Shown here: positions 24,983-35,844 of the stretch, in pieces
Numbering within the stretch: the stretch's first letter is position 1
Layout: each line of letters begins with the position of its first letter
NCBI RefSeq assembly: GCF_003601975.1
Contig: NZ_QZWZ01000009.1
Location: 1-64,000 of the forward strand
From: Mesorhizobium waimense
Lineage (GTDB): Bacteria; Pseudomonadota; Alphaproteobacteria; Rhizobiales; Rhizobiaceae
DNA length: 64,000 nt
Reading direction: 5' to 3'
Notes under the pieces: model-generated
Seen by the model: the letters and a program-made list of their open reading frames with translations, nothing else
Databases searched by the model: none
What the model was told of the DNA's origin: nothing
Made by a program: the position numbers and the translations under genes

Positions 24983-25012
24983 AAAAAAGCCCGGATCGTC
25001 CGGGCTTTTTTG
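24983..25012 (+). terminator. Bidirectional rho-independent terminator
   Basis: aaaaaagcccgga and tccgggcttttttg form a stem with a minimal loop and a run of T on one side and A on the other. It ends the pspA-yiaAB unit and may also end the convergent padR transcript. Confidence 0.9.
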
Positions 25013-25031
25013 TCTGGAGTGCGAAGCGGCT

Positions 25032-25700
25032 TCAGCGGCGCGACAGCGCTTCCAGTGCTTCGGCGGTGTTTTCCAGGATGCTCATCGCCTGGGCCTGCTT
25101 CTCTTCAGGCGCATCGACAATGTCGCTGAGCGCGGCGCGCAGTCGGTGGCGTACGGCGCGGAACGCATCGCGCTTTTCGTGGCGGCCACGCCGGCCGCCC
25201 TCCTCGCCGTCGTCGTTCCAGCCGAACCAGTCGCGCGCCTTGGCCATCTTGCGGCCGAAACGCTCGAGATGGTCGAGCACATGGTCGATCATCTCGCGGT
25301 TCTCCTCGAGATGCGCCTGCCCGGCCTCGGTGATCGAAAACACCTTCTTGTTGCCTTCCGCCGATGAGGTGGCATAGCCGGCCTCTTCCAGGAAGGTCAG
25401 CGTCGGATAGACCACACCCGGGCTCGGGCTATAGACGCCGCTGGTGCGCTCTTCCAGCGCCTTGATGATGTCGTAGCCGTGGCGCGGCGCCTCGGCCAGT
25501 AGCGACAGCGTGATCAGCTTGAGATCGCCGTCGGCCAGCATGCGCCCGGCGCGGAACATGTCCCCCGGTCCGCCGCGGCCGCCGCCACGACCACCGTGGC
25601 CGAATGGGCCGAAGCCGCCGCCACGACCACCACCGAATTTGCCGGCCATATGCATGAATGCGCGCAAGGGATGCTCGCCAAATTGATGATGTCTGGGCAT
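25032..25700 (-). CDS. PadR-family transcriptional regulator
   Basis: A 222-residue protein. After a Gly-rich basic N-terminus (about residues 20-47) comes the PadR winged helix: LADGDLKLITLSLLAEAPRH, GYDIIKALEERTSGVYSPSP, GVVYPTLTFLEEAGYATSSA. The C-terminal half is helical and charged. The Gly/Arg-rich N-terminal extension, with GFGPFGHGG and GGRGG, is common in alphaproteobacterial PadR proteins. It probably represses itself via the palindromes at 25721-25786; no obvious target gene is divergent except the DUF2798 gene 188 bp beyond the sites. Confidence 0.88.
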   Translation of the reverse strand: MPRHHQFGEHPLRAFMHMAGKFGGGRGGGFGPFGHGGRGGGRGGPGDMFRAGRMLADGDLKLITLSLLAEAPRHGYDIIKALEERTSGVYSPSPGVVYPTLTFLEEAGYATSSAEGNKKVFSITEAGQAHLEENREMIDHVLDHLERFGRKMAKARDWFGWNDDGEEGGRRGRHEKRDAFRAVRHRLRAALSDIVDAPEEKQAQAMSILENTAEALEALSRR

Positions 25701-25720
25701 AATTTACTCCTTGAGTTATG

Positions 25721-25786
25721 TCTTACGATATATCTTAATTAAGTGCACGCCTCCACCGAGTCAAGATATATCTTACGATGTATCTG
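25721..25786. promoter_or_regulatory. PadR operator-like palindromes
   Basis: tcttacgatatatcttaa at 25721-25738 and caagatatatcttacgatg at 25762-25780 (continuing tatctg) share the A/T-rich motif gatatatctta. The second contains the perfect palindrome aagatatatctt. They lie 21-86 bp upstream of the padR start, a usual place for autoregulation. Confidence 0.72.
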
Positions 25787-25973
25787 AAAACGGCACCAGC
25801 CGGATTGATTTCACCGGGAGCGGCGGCTAGAAGGCGGTCGAGGGTCGACGACCGCTCCGTAAGCGTCTGACGTCAAGCAACGCATCCATCCCCGGTCTTT
25901 CCGGGCAGTTGCGCCGAAAACCGGCGAACGGATGCCAATGCGACGGACCGGACACTTCAAGGAAAATCCAGAA

Positions 25974-26231
25974 ATGACCATGAAAATCCCGCGCAGGAAG
26001 CTGCCTGCGCGCTACGCCGCTGTCGTCAGCCCGCTGGTGCTGTCGCTGCTGATGACCTTCATCGTCTCGCTGATTTCGACGCTGAAGAGCCTTGGCTTCC
26101 ATCCCGACCTGCCGGCCATCTGGCTGACGGCGTGGGGTCTGTCCTGGCTGGTGGCGTTTCCGACACTGCTGCTGGTGCTGCCGGTGGTGCGCCGCATCGT
26201 CGGCTGGCTGTGCGAGCCCGCGGCCAGATAA
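25974..26231 (+). CDS. DUF2798-family two-helix membrane protein
   Basis: An 85-residue protein with start at 25974 (AAGGAAA upstream) or 25980. Two membrane helices: VVSPLVLSLLMTFIVSLIST and LTAWGLSWLVAFPTLLLVLP, then VRRIVGWL. The pattern, with FIVSLIST and the AFP-LLLV-P-VRR ending, is that of DUF2798. Function unknown. It may respond to the upstream PadR system. Confidence 0.78.
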   Translation: MTMKIPRRKLPARYAAVVSPLVLSLLMTFIVSLISTLKSLGFHPDLPAIWLTAWGLSWLVAFPTLLLVLPVVRRIVGWLCEPAAR

Positions 26232-26309
26232 CCGACAGCGGCAAGGCCGGGAGACAATCCGGGCCGTTCCTCCTACGCAAGTATGCCGACCTTGTCGGCA
26301 AGGCGCAGG

Positions 26310-26678
26310 CTACCAGCGGCCCTTGCGCCGGTTCCAGGCATAGAGGAGGTCGGCGAAACGGTCATAGGCGAACCGCGTCAGCGGCAGGAGAACCGGATTG
26401 CCGAACAGAGCCGCCAGCCAGCCCTCGCCCGGCGTCGCCTGCCAGACGGCAATCGCGACATCGGCGCCGACCAGCAATCTACCGTCGGCGTCGGTAGCAT
26501 GCAGCCGACGGCGGATATCTTCCAGCGACGCCCCATACCCGGCAAGCGCCGCCGGCTCGAGATTGATGTCGCGGAATTCGATCCGGCCTGACTTGACCGC
26601 TTCGATCAGCCGCCGTTTCTGCCTGGCAATGCCGGCATCGCAGACAGGGCAGCGTGTGTTGTACCAGACGGTGAGCAT
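26310..26678 (-). CDS. DCC-family (DUF393) thiol-disulfide oxidoreductase-like protein
   Basis: A 122-residue protein starting [20 protein letters not shown], with a CPVC pair in the DxxCPxC position of DUF393, here with Asn in place of the usual Asp. The rest ([40 protein letters not shown]) matches the family's length and ending. Members are thought to be thiol redox proteins on the inner membrane face. The N-terminal extension to 26717 is not needed. Confidence 0.82.
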   Translation of the reverse strand: MLTVWYNTRCPVCDAGIARQKRRLIEAVKSGRIEFRDINLEPAALAGYGASLEDIRRRLHATDADGRLLVGADVAIAVWQATPGEGWLAALFGNPVLLPLTRFAYDRFADLLYAWNRRKGRW

Positions 26679-26810
26679 GGCCCCGGCATTCGGTTGGTAA
26701 CGCAAGCGAAGGACCACGGACGAACAGGCGCCGTCAAGACGGCGCCCGTTTGGCTGCGCGCGAAAGAAAATGTTCCGGACTTGTCGGTCCGAACCCTTCC
26801 GCCATGGCGC

Positions 26811-27104
26811 CTATCCGAGCGAGGAGATGATCTCGCGATAGGCGAATTCCGGGAAGGCCTTCAGTGTCCGCGTCTTGACGTTGCCGCCGGTCGCCAGCAT
26901 CAGCGCGAAACGGGCGAGCACCGCGTCATCGGGGGCTTCGACCACCGCCACCATGTCGCACTCACCCATGGTAAGATAAAACGACTTGAACGATCCGCCC
27001 ATGTCTCCCAACAGCTTCTTGGCGGCGTCGAGCCGCTTCGGCGAGTCGCGCACATTCTTTGCGCCCTGCTCCGTCCAGTTGATAAGCACGATGTAAGTCG
27101 TCAT
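26811..27104 (-). CDS. GYD-domain protein
   Basis: A 97-residue protein from ATG 27104, with GGAGG upstream. It begins [20 protein letters not shown] and has the core [40 protein letters not shown] and [14 protein letters not shown]. This is the small ferredoxin-like GYD family (the name motif is degenerate: GECD). Function unknown. It is in the same direction as rpoD, downstream of the rpoD terminator. Confidence 0.85.
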   Translation of the reverse strand: MTTYIVLINWTEQGAKNVRDSPKRLDAAKKLLGDMGGSFKSFYLTMGECDMVAVVEAPDDAVLARFALMLATGGNVKTRTLKAFPEFAYREIISSLG

Positions 27105-27250
27105 GGCACACCTCCCTCCGGGCCACGGAGCACGGCGGCAGGTCGTGACCTCCGCCGGGGCGGGCATCCGGGTTATCGCCCAGAACATGCATCCGACCTG
27201 GGAAGTATCCTCCCGACGGAGATGGGCGACAAGAGCCGTCACGCCGGCAA

Positions 27251-27275
27251 CAAAAAGGGCGCCATCGGCGCCCTT
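27251..27275 (-). terminator. Rho-independent terminator of rpoD
   Basis: Read on the minus strand, aagggcgcc and ggcgccctt pair around a three-base loop, followed by TTTTTG. It lies about 27 bp after the rpoD stop codon. Confidence 0.88.
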
Positions 27276-27301
27276 CGAGAAATATGTCGTTGCTGCCGGT
27301 G

Positions 27302-29329
<2,028 letters not shown>

Positions 29330-29691
29330 TCTTTATCGTCTCCAAGCGGCTCTGCATCGAGCCGCGTAAGCTGCCGGGCCGGTCAAATCGGATGCGCTCG
29401 CTTCAAACGCACGTCACCGGGCCAGTAACCGCATCTCTCGTTAAGTCCAGATTAACCCTGGTATCTGTGGCAGGCGTGCCGCCTGTCCAGTGACCAGTAC
29501 CTCACATCGCTCGTTTCCCGTCGACGCCGGGCACGGGTTAACGTTTCGAATCGTCCTGATTCCGCCATTCTGCCAGAAGGTCAAGCGCCTCTCGCATGAT
29601 TCGCATGAAAAAAGCGAATCAATTACCCGACTTAGGGGCGTCGAAACGACGCGCGACGCATTTCCACTTCATTCTTGGCGCAGGTTTCCAC
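29330..29691. promoter_or_regulatory. rpoD-dnaG intergenic control region with CtrA-type box and GANTC cluster
   Basis: This 362-bp gap holds no ORF of note. A full CtrA consensus TTAA-N7-TTAAC is at 29441-29456 (ttaagtccagattaac), about 110 bp before the rpoD start. A further ttaacg half-site lies at 29538-29543. Four GANTC sites occur within 73 bp: 29548-29552, 29558-29562, 29598-29602 and 29616-29620. GANTC is the target of the cell-cycle methylase CcrM. Both are expected only once per several hundred bases or more by chance. Confidence 0.6.
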
Positions 29692-31632
29692 CTATGCGCG
29701 ACCAGCCCTGCCCGAGGACACGCCGAACCCTTCGATCAGCGCTTCCGTTGCTTGCACATCGTTGAATTGCGCCTGAATCTCGATCAGATGCCGGAAGTTT
29801 TCGTCCGAAGGATCCTGATCGAGCGCTGCCTGCGCCTGTTTCAGCTCTCTATGTAAGGTGCGCGCGCTGCGCTGCAAGTGCAGCGCTTGGTTGAAGGCGT
29901 CGCGGGCATCCTCAAGGGCGGCGGTTTCCAGCGCCGGCCATTGCCGCGCGCGCTTGATCAGCGCAACCGCGCGTTCCCAGATATCGCCGCAGCCAGCCCG
30001 TTCGACGGTGGCGATCACCGCCTTGCGGTCGTTGGCCATGTCATGCGCCATCGCGTCGAGGATGGCGGCGTGCAGCCGCTTCAGGTCGGTGTTGGCGAGA
30101 TCGAGGAATTCGACATGGGCAAAATTCTCATCGATCAGCGCCGGATGGTTGATCAGCGCCACGATGATCGTCGCCTCGCGCACCGACATGCCCTCGGCAC
30201 CGCGCTTGACCAGCGCCGAACGTCCCAGGCTTTCGGTGATCGCGGTGCGTCCGCCGGCATTGCCGCCGCGCGCGAACTGCCCGCCGGGTGCGGGCGTCTT
30301 GCCCTGCCCCGGTTTCCAGTCCTGACGACCTTGCCGGGCACTGCGCTGCGAGCCGAAGAAACTCAGCACCCGCTCGCGCATTTCCTGTTGGTAGTGATAG
30401 CGCAGGCTCTCGTCGCGGATGCGGCTGGTCAGTTCGCGCAGCGTCTTTTCCAGTTCCGCCCGCCGTTCCGGCGTGTCGAAGACGCCGCCCGACGTCTCGC
30501 GCATCCACAACAGGTCGGCAAGCGGCCGCGCGTCAGCCAGCACGGCACGGAACGCATCCGGCCCCTCGGCCTTGACCAGATCGTCGGGATCCTTGCCTTC
30601 GGGCAACAGCGCAAAACGCGCCGAGCGCCCCGGCTGGACCGCCGGCAGCGCCAGGTCGGCGGCGCGCCATGCCGCCTTCAGCCCGGCCTGGTCACCGTCA
30701 AAGCACAGCACCGGCTCGCCGGCCATGCGCCACAGAAGCTCGAGCTGGTTTTCGGTGAGCGCCGTGCCGAGCGGCGCCACGGCATTCTCGAAGCCGGCCT
30801 GCGCCAGCGCGATCACGTCCATATAGCCTTCGACGGCAATGACCGTGCCGCCCTTGGCCAGCGCCTTGCGGGCCCGGGCGAAATTGTAGAGCACATTGCC
30901 CTTGTGGAAGAGCTCCGTGTCGGGCGAATTCATGTATTTGGCCAGCGCATCCGGCGCCAGCGCCCGCCCGCCAAACGCGATGATCTTGCCGCGCGAGTCC
31001 GGGATCGGGAACATGATGCGGTCACGGAACCAGTCGTAGGAGACCGGGATGTCATCGCCATGGCGCACCAGCCCGCAGGCCTCGATATCGGCTTTTGGAA
31101 CGCCCCTGGCGGCAAGATGCTCCTTCAACGCGTTGCGGCTGTCCGGCGCATAGCCGAGGCGGAACGACTGCTGTGTCGCCGATGTCAGCCCGCGCTCGCG
31201 CAGATAGGCGCGGGCTTTTGCGCCTTCCGGTCCCTGCAGCCGCTCCTGGAAGAAGGTGGTCGCCATCTCCATGACGTCGGTCAGGCTGGCGCGTTCCTTT
31301 TCGCGCCGTTCTTCCTGTTCGTCGCGCACCGGCATCGGCACGCCGGCCATGTCGGCGATCTTCTCGACCGCTTCGGGAAAGCTTATCCCGTCGAGTTCGG
31401 TCAGGAACTTGAAGTGATCGCCCGAAACCGAACAGCCGAAACAATGGTAGCGGCCCTTCTTGTCCTCGCAGTGGAAGGACGGGCTCTTCTCACCATGGAA
31501 CGGGCAGCAGGCCCAGTAGTCGCCGCGCGACGCGTTGGTCTTCTTCCTGTCCCACGCGACGCGCTGGCCGATCACCGAGGAAATCGGCACGCGGTCGCGG
31601 ATCTCGTCGAGAAAGGCGGGCGGAAAGCGCAT
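29692..31632 (-). CDS. dnaG: DNA primase
   Basis: A 646-residue primase. The N-terminal zinc-binding domain has CPFHGEKSPSFHCEDKKGRY and HCFGCSVSG (C-x2-H, C-x2-C, about residues 42-70). The polymerase core carries LGYAPDSRNALKEHL and FPIPDSRGKIIAFGGRAL. The Toprim part holds VIAVEGYMDVIALAQAGFEN and VLCFDGDQAGLKAAWRAADL, with the metal-binding Glu and Asp residues. The C-terminal region for DnaB binding starts near residue 450. It makes RNA primers for Okazaki fragments. It lies upstream of rpoD in the same direction, part of the classical dnaG-rpoD pair. Confidence 0.97.
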   Translation of the reverse strand: MRFPPAFLDEIRDRVPISSVIGQRVAWDRKKTNASRGDYWACCPFHGEKSPSFHCEDKKGRYHCFGCSVSGDHFKFLTELDGISFPEAVEKIADMAGVPMPVRDEQEERREKERASLTDVMEMATTFFQERLQGPEGAKARAYLRERGLTSATQQSFRLGYAPDSRNALKEHLAARGVPKADIEACGLVRHGDDIPVSYDWFRDRIMFPIPDSRGKIIAFGGRALAPDALAKYMNSPDTELFHKGNVLYNFARARKALAKGGTVIAVEGYMDVIALAQAGFENAVAPLGTALTENQLELLWRMAGEPVLCFDGDQAGLKAAWRAADLALPAVQPGRSARFALLPEGKDPDDLVKAEGPDAFRAVLADARPLADLLWMRETSGGVFDTPERRAELEKTLRELTSRIRDESLRYHYQQEMRERVLSFFGSQRSARQGRQDWKPGQGKTPAPGGQFARGGNAGGRTAITESLGRSALVKRGAEGMSVREATIIVALINHPALIDENFAHVEFLDLANTDLKRLHAAILDAMAHDMANDRKAVIATVERAGCGDIWERAVALIKRARQWPALETAALEDARDAFNQALHLQRSARTLHRELKQAQAALDQDPSDENFRHLIEIQAQFNDVQATEALIEGFGVSSGRAGRA

Positions 31633-31718
31633 CAGGCAACGGCTCGTTTGTTCTCCATATAATCACGCAGGCGGAACACGACGACTCCTAATGCCGACCG
31701 TACCCGGTTTTCACAGGG

Positions 31719-31750
31719 CAAAAAAGAAGGCGGCCTTGGCGGCCGCCTTC
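31719..31750 (-). terminator. Rho-independent terminator of the RcnB-like gene
   Basis: On the minus strand gaaggcggccgcc pairs with ggccgccttc around a short loop, followed by TTTTTTG. It begins about 23 bp after the stop codon at 31773. Confidence 0.88.
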
Positions 31751-31772
31751 CTGCGATACTATTCGAGATAGA

Positions 31773-32141
31773 TCAGTGCGCGGCGATGGCGCCGAAAATG
31801 ATGCCGGAGAGGATACTGACCAGCACATAGTCGTTGCCGACGCGGATCCACTCCTGGCCGGGGCCTGGACGACGCAGGCCATAGCGGCCGTAGTCGCGGA
31901 TCGGCTGGTGGCGCTTCCAGCTGGAATACCTCTGGCCGTTGCGCCAATGGTTCCGCTTCACCACGACCTTCTTCCTCACCACGACCTTCTTCTTCACGAC
32001 ATGCCTGTCGGGCTTCTGCCAGTCGACCTGGCTGTAGTTCGACTGCGGCGCGACAGGCGCGTTGAGCGGCGCGGCCTGGCCCGAGAAGGACGTGGCCGCC
32101 AGCATCGAGGCGGCGACAGCGGAAAGAACGAGACGTTTCAT
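31773..32141 (-). CDS. RcnB-family periplasmic protein
   Basis: A 122-residue protein from ATG 32141, with AAGGAG upstream. Residues 1-23 are a signal peptide (MKRLVLSAVAASMLAATSFS to GQA). A Lys/Val-rich segment (VVKKKVVVRKKVVVKRNHWR) follows. The C-terminal half is the RcnB motif: YSSWKRHQPIRDYGRYGLRR and PGPGQEWIRVGNDYVLVSIL. RcnB in E. coli limits nickel and cobalt loss through RcnA, but this widespread rhizobial subfamily may have another role. No rcnA is near. Confidence 0.85.
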   Translation of the reverse strand: MKRLVLSAVAASMLAATSFSGQAAPLNAPVAPQSNYSQVDWQKPDRHVVKKKVVVRKKVVVKRNHWRNGQRYSSWKRHQPIRDYGRYGLRRPGPGQEWIRVGNDYVLVSILSGIIFGAIAAH

Positions 32142-32530
32142 GACGGGTACTCCTTGGTTGTCGATGCCCAAGCAATAGGGCGCCAAGGATGAACTGAAAC
32201 TGAACGTCGAGATTACGTTTCTGTAATGATTTCCAATATTTACATGATCTAATTCAACGCCACTCTTAGACTTGAATGGAAGCGGATGCGGGAGCCGGGC
32301 GGCACCGCTGTCCTGACGGCGTCCGGCCATGCAACCAATTTGCCGTCCATCCATTTCCGACACGCCCTGTCGCGCGCCAGCAGCCGGCTCAGTCAGGCGA
32401 AATTTATTATCCGGCTAAAAGCAATGAGAGTATGCTCGACCCTTACAATGCCCATGATTCGCGCCCTTCTTGACCTCATCGATGGCATGGCCCCCGCGCC
32501 GCGCGCGTCTCTTGGATTGCGAGCCCAGGC

Positions 32531-34192
32531 ATGAGCGGTTCGATCGTCCTTTTGCACCTTGCCGGCGCGGTGGCGCTGATGCTGTTTGCCACCCGCCTGG
32601 TCAAGACGGGTGTCGAGCGCGCTTATGGCGACGTGCTGCGCCATCGGCTGCGCGCCACCATGCGCAATCCACTGATGGCGGTGCTTGCCGGCTGCGGCCT
32701 GTCGATCGCACTGCAGAGCTCCACCGCGGTCACCTTGCTTGTCGGCTCCTTCGCCGGCGCCGGCATCGTCTCCGGCATGTCCGGCCAATTGGCAGTGCGC
32801 GGCGCCGAAATCGGCTCGGCGCTGGTGGTCAAACTGCTCACCTTCGACCTGTCGCTGCTGGTACCTGTCTGCCTTGTCGCCGGCACCGTCATGTTCATGG
32901 CTACCGAGCGGCGGGACTGGCGCCAGTTCGGCCGCATCCTGATCGGCATCGGCCTCCTGATCCTGTCGCTGGAAATGATCGGCCAGGCATCGGAACCGCT
33001 GCGCCAAAGCACGCTGATGCCGGTCATCGTCAACTACTTCTCCGGCGACCTGGTGACCGCCTATCTGCTGGCGGCGCTGATCACCTGGCTATTCCATTCC
33101 TCGATCGCCGCCGTGCTTTTGATGGTCACGCTCGCCGGCCGCGGCTTCATCCCACCGGAGCTTGGCATCGTGCTGGTGCTCGGCGTCAATCTCGGCTCCT
33201 CGATCATTGCGCCGTTACTCACCCGCAACGCCGAGCCCGGCGTTCGTGTCGTGCCGATCGGCAATCTCCTGATGCGCGGCATGGGCTCGCTGGTCATGCT
33301 GATCCTGTTACTGACCTTCAAGCCAACGGTCGCCTTCCTCGGCACCAGCGTGCCCGACCAGATCGTCAACGCCCATATCCTGTTCAATGTTCTGATCCTG
33401 CTCGCCGGCCTGCCGCTCGCCGGGCTCGTCTACCGCGCGTCGGAGAAGATCGTGGCGCTTGGCGCCAAGTCGGAACCGGCCGCGCTCGACGTCATCGAAT
33501 TGTCCGCTCTGAACGAGAGCGCTCTCGACACACCGAGCCAGGCGCTGGCCAATGCCACGCGCGAGGTGGTGCGGGTCTGCGAGACGGTCGAGATCATGCT
33601 GAAGCGCATCATCGAGCTCTATGAGAGCGCCGACGCCGACAAGATCAAGGCGCTGGCGGCACTCGACGATCGCGTCGACAAGAAGCATGCGGCGATAAAA
33701 CTCTATCTGGCCAAGGTGACCAAGAACCCGCTCTCCGAAGACGAAGCGCTGCGCTGCCAGGAACTGATCGGCGCCTGCGTCAAACTGGAGCAGGTCGGCG
33801 ACATCATCGTGCGCAACATGCTGGTGCATGTCAGGAAGAAGCTCGAGCGCGGCCTGGAGTTCACGCCCGAAGGCTGGCGCGAGCTTTGCGCCTTCCACGC
33901 CTCGGTGCTTGCCAATGCCAGGCTTGCCTTCAACGTGCTGGTGTCGCGCGATGCCGAGACAGCGCGCCAGCTTGTGCTGGAAAAGGACCGCCTGCGCGAC
34001 CGCGAGAAGGAAACCAGCGCCAGCCATTTCCTGCGGCTGCGCGACGGCACCGCCAAGAGCGTCGAGACCAGTTCCATCCACCTCGACACCATCCGCGACC
34101 TCAAGCAGATCAACTCGCTGCTCGCCTCCATGGCCTACCCGGTGCTGGAGGAACGCGGCCTGCTCGGCGGCTCGCGGCTCAAGGCCGGTTAG
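32531..34192 (+). CDS. Na/Pi-cotransporter-family protein with PhoU-like C-terminal domain
   Basis: A 553-residue protein. The first 330 residues form about eight membrane helices with two inverted repeats, each having a QSS-type motif: GLSIALQSSTAVTLLVGSFA near residue 58 and LITWLFHSSIAAVLLMVTLA near 190. The second carries HSS in place of QSS. Residues 345-540 are helical and PhoU-like (ATREVVRVCETVEIMLKRII, LEQVGDIIVRNML). Homologues import phosphate with sodium (NptA/YjbB group); YjbB in E. coli is linked to phosphate export. Direction of transport cannot be read. ATG at 32531 follows GCGAG only weakly. Confidence 0.88.
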   Translation: MSGSIVLLHLAGAVALMLFATRLVKTGVERAYGDVLRHRLRATMRNPLMAVLAGCGLSIALQSSTAVTLLVGSFAGAGIVSGMSGQLAVRGAEIGSALVVKLLTFDLSLLVPVCLVAGTVMFMATERRDWRQFGRILIGIGLLILSLEMIGQASEPLRQSTLMPVIVNYFSGDLVTAYLLAALITWLFHSSIAAVLLMVTLAGRGFIPPELGIVLVLGVNLGSSIIAPLLTRNAEPGVRVVPIGNLLMRGMGSLVMLILLLTFKPTVAFLGTSVPDQIVNAHILFNVLILLAGLPLAGLVYRASEKIVALGAKSEPAALDVIELSALNESALDTPSQALANATREVVRVCETVEIMLKRIIELYESADADKIKALAALDDRVDKKHAAIKLYLAKVTKNPLSEDEALRCQELIGACVKLEQVGDIIVRNMLVHVRKKLERGLEFTPEGWRELCAFHASVLANARLAFNVLVSRDAETARQLVLEKDRLRDREKETSASHFLRLRDGTAKSVETSSIHLDTIRDLKQINSLLASMAYPVLEERGLLGGSRLKAG

Positions 34193-34328
34193 CAAGCCGA
34201 AAAATTGCTGCCCCGATATCAACTTGGGAACAAGCTTCCGCAATCGGCGCCAAAGCGGGAAAATTAGTCTTTGCTCCTCCAGCCATCCGTCGGCTAAGCA
34301 TCGGACCAGGTCCATCGGGAGGATAGGT

Positions 34329-34538
34329 TTGGATACCCATTCGCGCAGCTTCGCCAAGGCGCTTTCGTGGCGCGCCACCGGCACCATCGACACCATGATC
34401 ATCTCGCTCGTCATCACCGGCAGCATCAAGCTTGCCGCGGCCATCGGTGCCACCGAGGTCGTCACCAAGTCGCTGCTCTATTACCTTCACGAGCGGGCAT
34501 GGCTGAAGATTCCCTACGGAAGGAAGACGCCAGCTTAG
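34329..34538 (+). CDS. DUF2061-family small membrane protein, TTG start
   Basis: A 69-residue protein starting at TTG 34329, with GGGAGGAT just upstream: MDTHSRSFAKALSWRATGTI then DTMIISLVITGSIKLAAAIG and EVVTKSLLYYLHERAWLKI. These segments match DUF2061, a two-helix membrane family with the SWR-TGTIDT and YYLHER signatures. No in-frame ATG fits the domain start, so TTG is the best choice. Function unknown. Upstream bases 34193-34328 hold no gene. Confidence 0.87.
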   Translation: MDTHSRSFAKALSWRATGTIDTMIISLVITGSIKLAAAIGATEVVTKSLLYYLHERAWLKIPYGRKTPA

Positions 34539-34655
34539 CCGTCCTGCCGGCGCGTCCGGTCAAGAAAAGCTAAAGCGGCGTCGACAATTTCTGCATTGCC
34601 GGCAGCGTCCATCCGTGGTTTGAGGCCAACTCATCTTGGGGCCGCTTGCTGCGTC

Positions 34656-35837
34656 ATGCTTCCTTTATTCGCACTGTTCATTGCCGCCTTCGCCTTCGGC
34701 ACCACGGAATTTGTTATCGCCGGCGTGCTGCCGCAGGTGGCGGATGGCCTCGGCGTCTCCATTCCCACCTCGGGCTACCTCATCTCCGGCTACGCCTGCG
34801 GCATAGCGATTGGCGGCCCGCTGCTGACGCTCGCCACCAAAGGCTTTTCGCGAAAAGCCCTGCTGCTCGGCCTTTCGATAGCGTTCACCATCGGCCAGGC
34901 CGCCTGCGCGCTGGCGCCCGACTTTGCCTCGATGCTGCTTTTGCGCATTGCAGTGGCCGTGGCGCATGGCGCCTATTTCGGTGTCGCGATGGTGGTCGCG
35001 GTCGGCCTTGTCGCCGAGGACAAGCGCGGCATGGCGGTGGCGGTCATCCTGTCCGGCCTCACCGTCTCCAACGTCATCGGTGTGCCGGCCGGCACCGCGA
35101 TCGGCACTCTATGGGGCTGGCGCACCACCTTCTGGGTGATGTGCGCGCTGGGCGTGGTGGCGACCTTGGCCATGCTGGCGCTTTTGCCGCGCACAGCAGG
35201 TGCATCGAACCAGCAGGCAGACTTTGCCCGCGAGGTGCGCGTGTTGGCCCGTCAGCAGGTCTGGACCTCGCTCATCCTTATGCTGATGCTGATGATCGGC
35301 CAGTTCACCCTGTTTACCTACATCACCCCGACGCTGCTTGAAGTTACCGGCCTCGACAAGAGCCTGGTGCCCTGGGTGCTTCTGCTCAATGGCGTCGGCG
35401 CCACGATCGGCGTCTTCGTCGGCGGCAAGCTCTCCGACTGGAAGCTGATGCCGTCGCTCATCACCTTGCTCTGCCTGCAAGCGGTCACGCTTGCGGTGAT
35501 CTATGTCGTCAGCCCCTATCCCCTGCCGATGATCGTTGCGATCGTCATCTGGGGCGGCCTCAACTTCTCCATCGGCACACCGATCCAGACCCGCATCCTG
35601 GCCTGGACGGCGGATGCATCGAACCTCGCCTCCTCGCTCATCCCCTCCGGCTTCAATGTCGGCATTGCGCTCGCCGCGTCGCTCGGCGCCGCTATGCTCA
35701 ACGCCGGTTACGGCTATCGCGCCTTGCCGGTAGTTGGCGCCATGGCCATGCTGGTGGCAGTAGCGGTGGCGCTAGCCTCCTATGTCTGGGAAGGACGCAG
35801 CCGCGCCACGCCGCCGCTGCCGGCCGCCGCCGAATAG
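34656..35837 (+). CDS. MFS transporter, DHA1 (sugar efflux/drug) type
   Basis: A 393-residue protein from ATG 34656 with 12 predicted helices; an in-frame ATG at 34596 would add 20 residues of no clear role. Family features: FGTTEFVIAGVLPQVADGLG in helix 1, GYACGIAIGGPLLTLATKGF with FSRKALLLG between helices 2 and 3, and SGLTVSNVIGVPAGTAIGTL in helix 5 (motif C-like). It resembles the AraJ/YdhP group of exporters. Substrate unknown. There is no regulator beside it. Confidence 0.87.
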   Translation: MLPLFALFIAAFAFGTTEFVIAGVLPQVADGLGVSIPTSGYLISGYACGIAIGGPLLTLATKGFSRKALLLGLSIAFTIGQAACALAPDFASMLLLRIAVAVAHGAYFGVAMVVAVGLVAEDKRGMAVAVILSGLTVSNVIGVPAGTAIGTLWGWRTTFWVMCALGVVATLAMLALLPRTAGASNQQADFAREVRVLARQQVWTSLILMLMLMIGQFTLFTYITPTLLEVTGLDKSLVPWVLLLNGVGATIGVFVGGKLSDWKLMPSLITLLCLQAVTLAVIYVVSPYPLPMIVAIVIWGGLNFSIGTPIQTRILAWTADASNLASSLIPSGFNVGIALAASLGAAMLNAGYGYRALPVVGAMAMLVAVAVALASYVWEGRSRATPPLPAAAE

Positions 35838-35844
35838 GGCCTGC

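Noticed and set aside
29878-31662. Plus-strand open frame of 594 codons opposite dnaG
   Set aside because: Antisense shadow of dnaG with no start site or recognisable domain.
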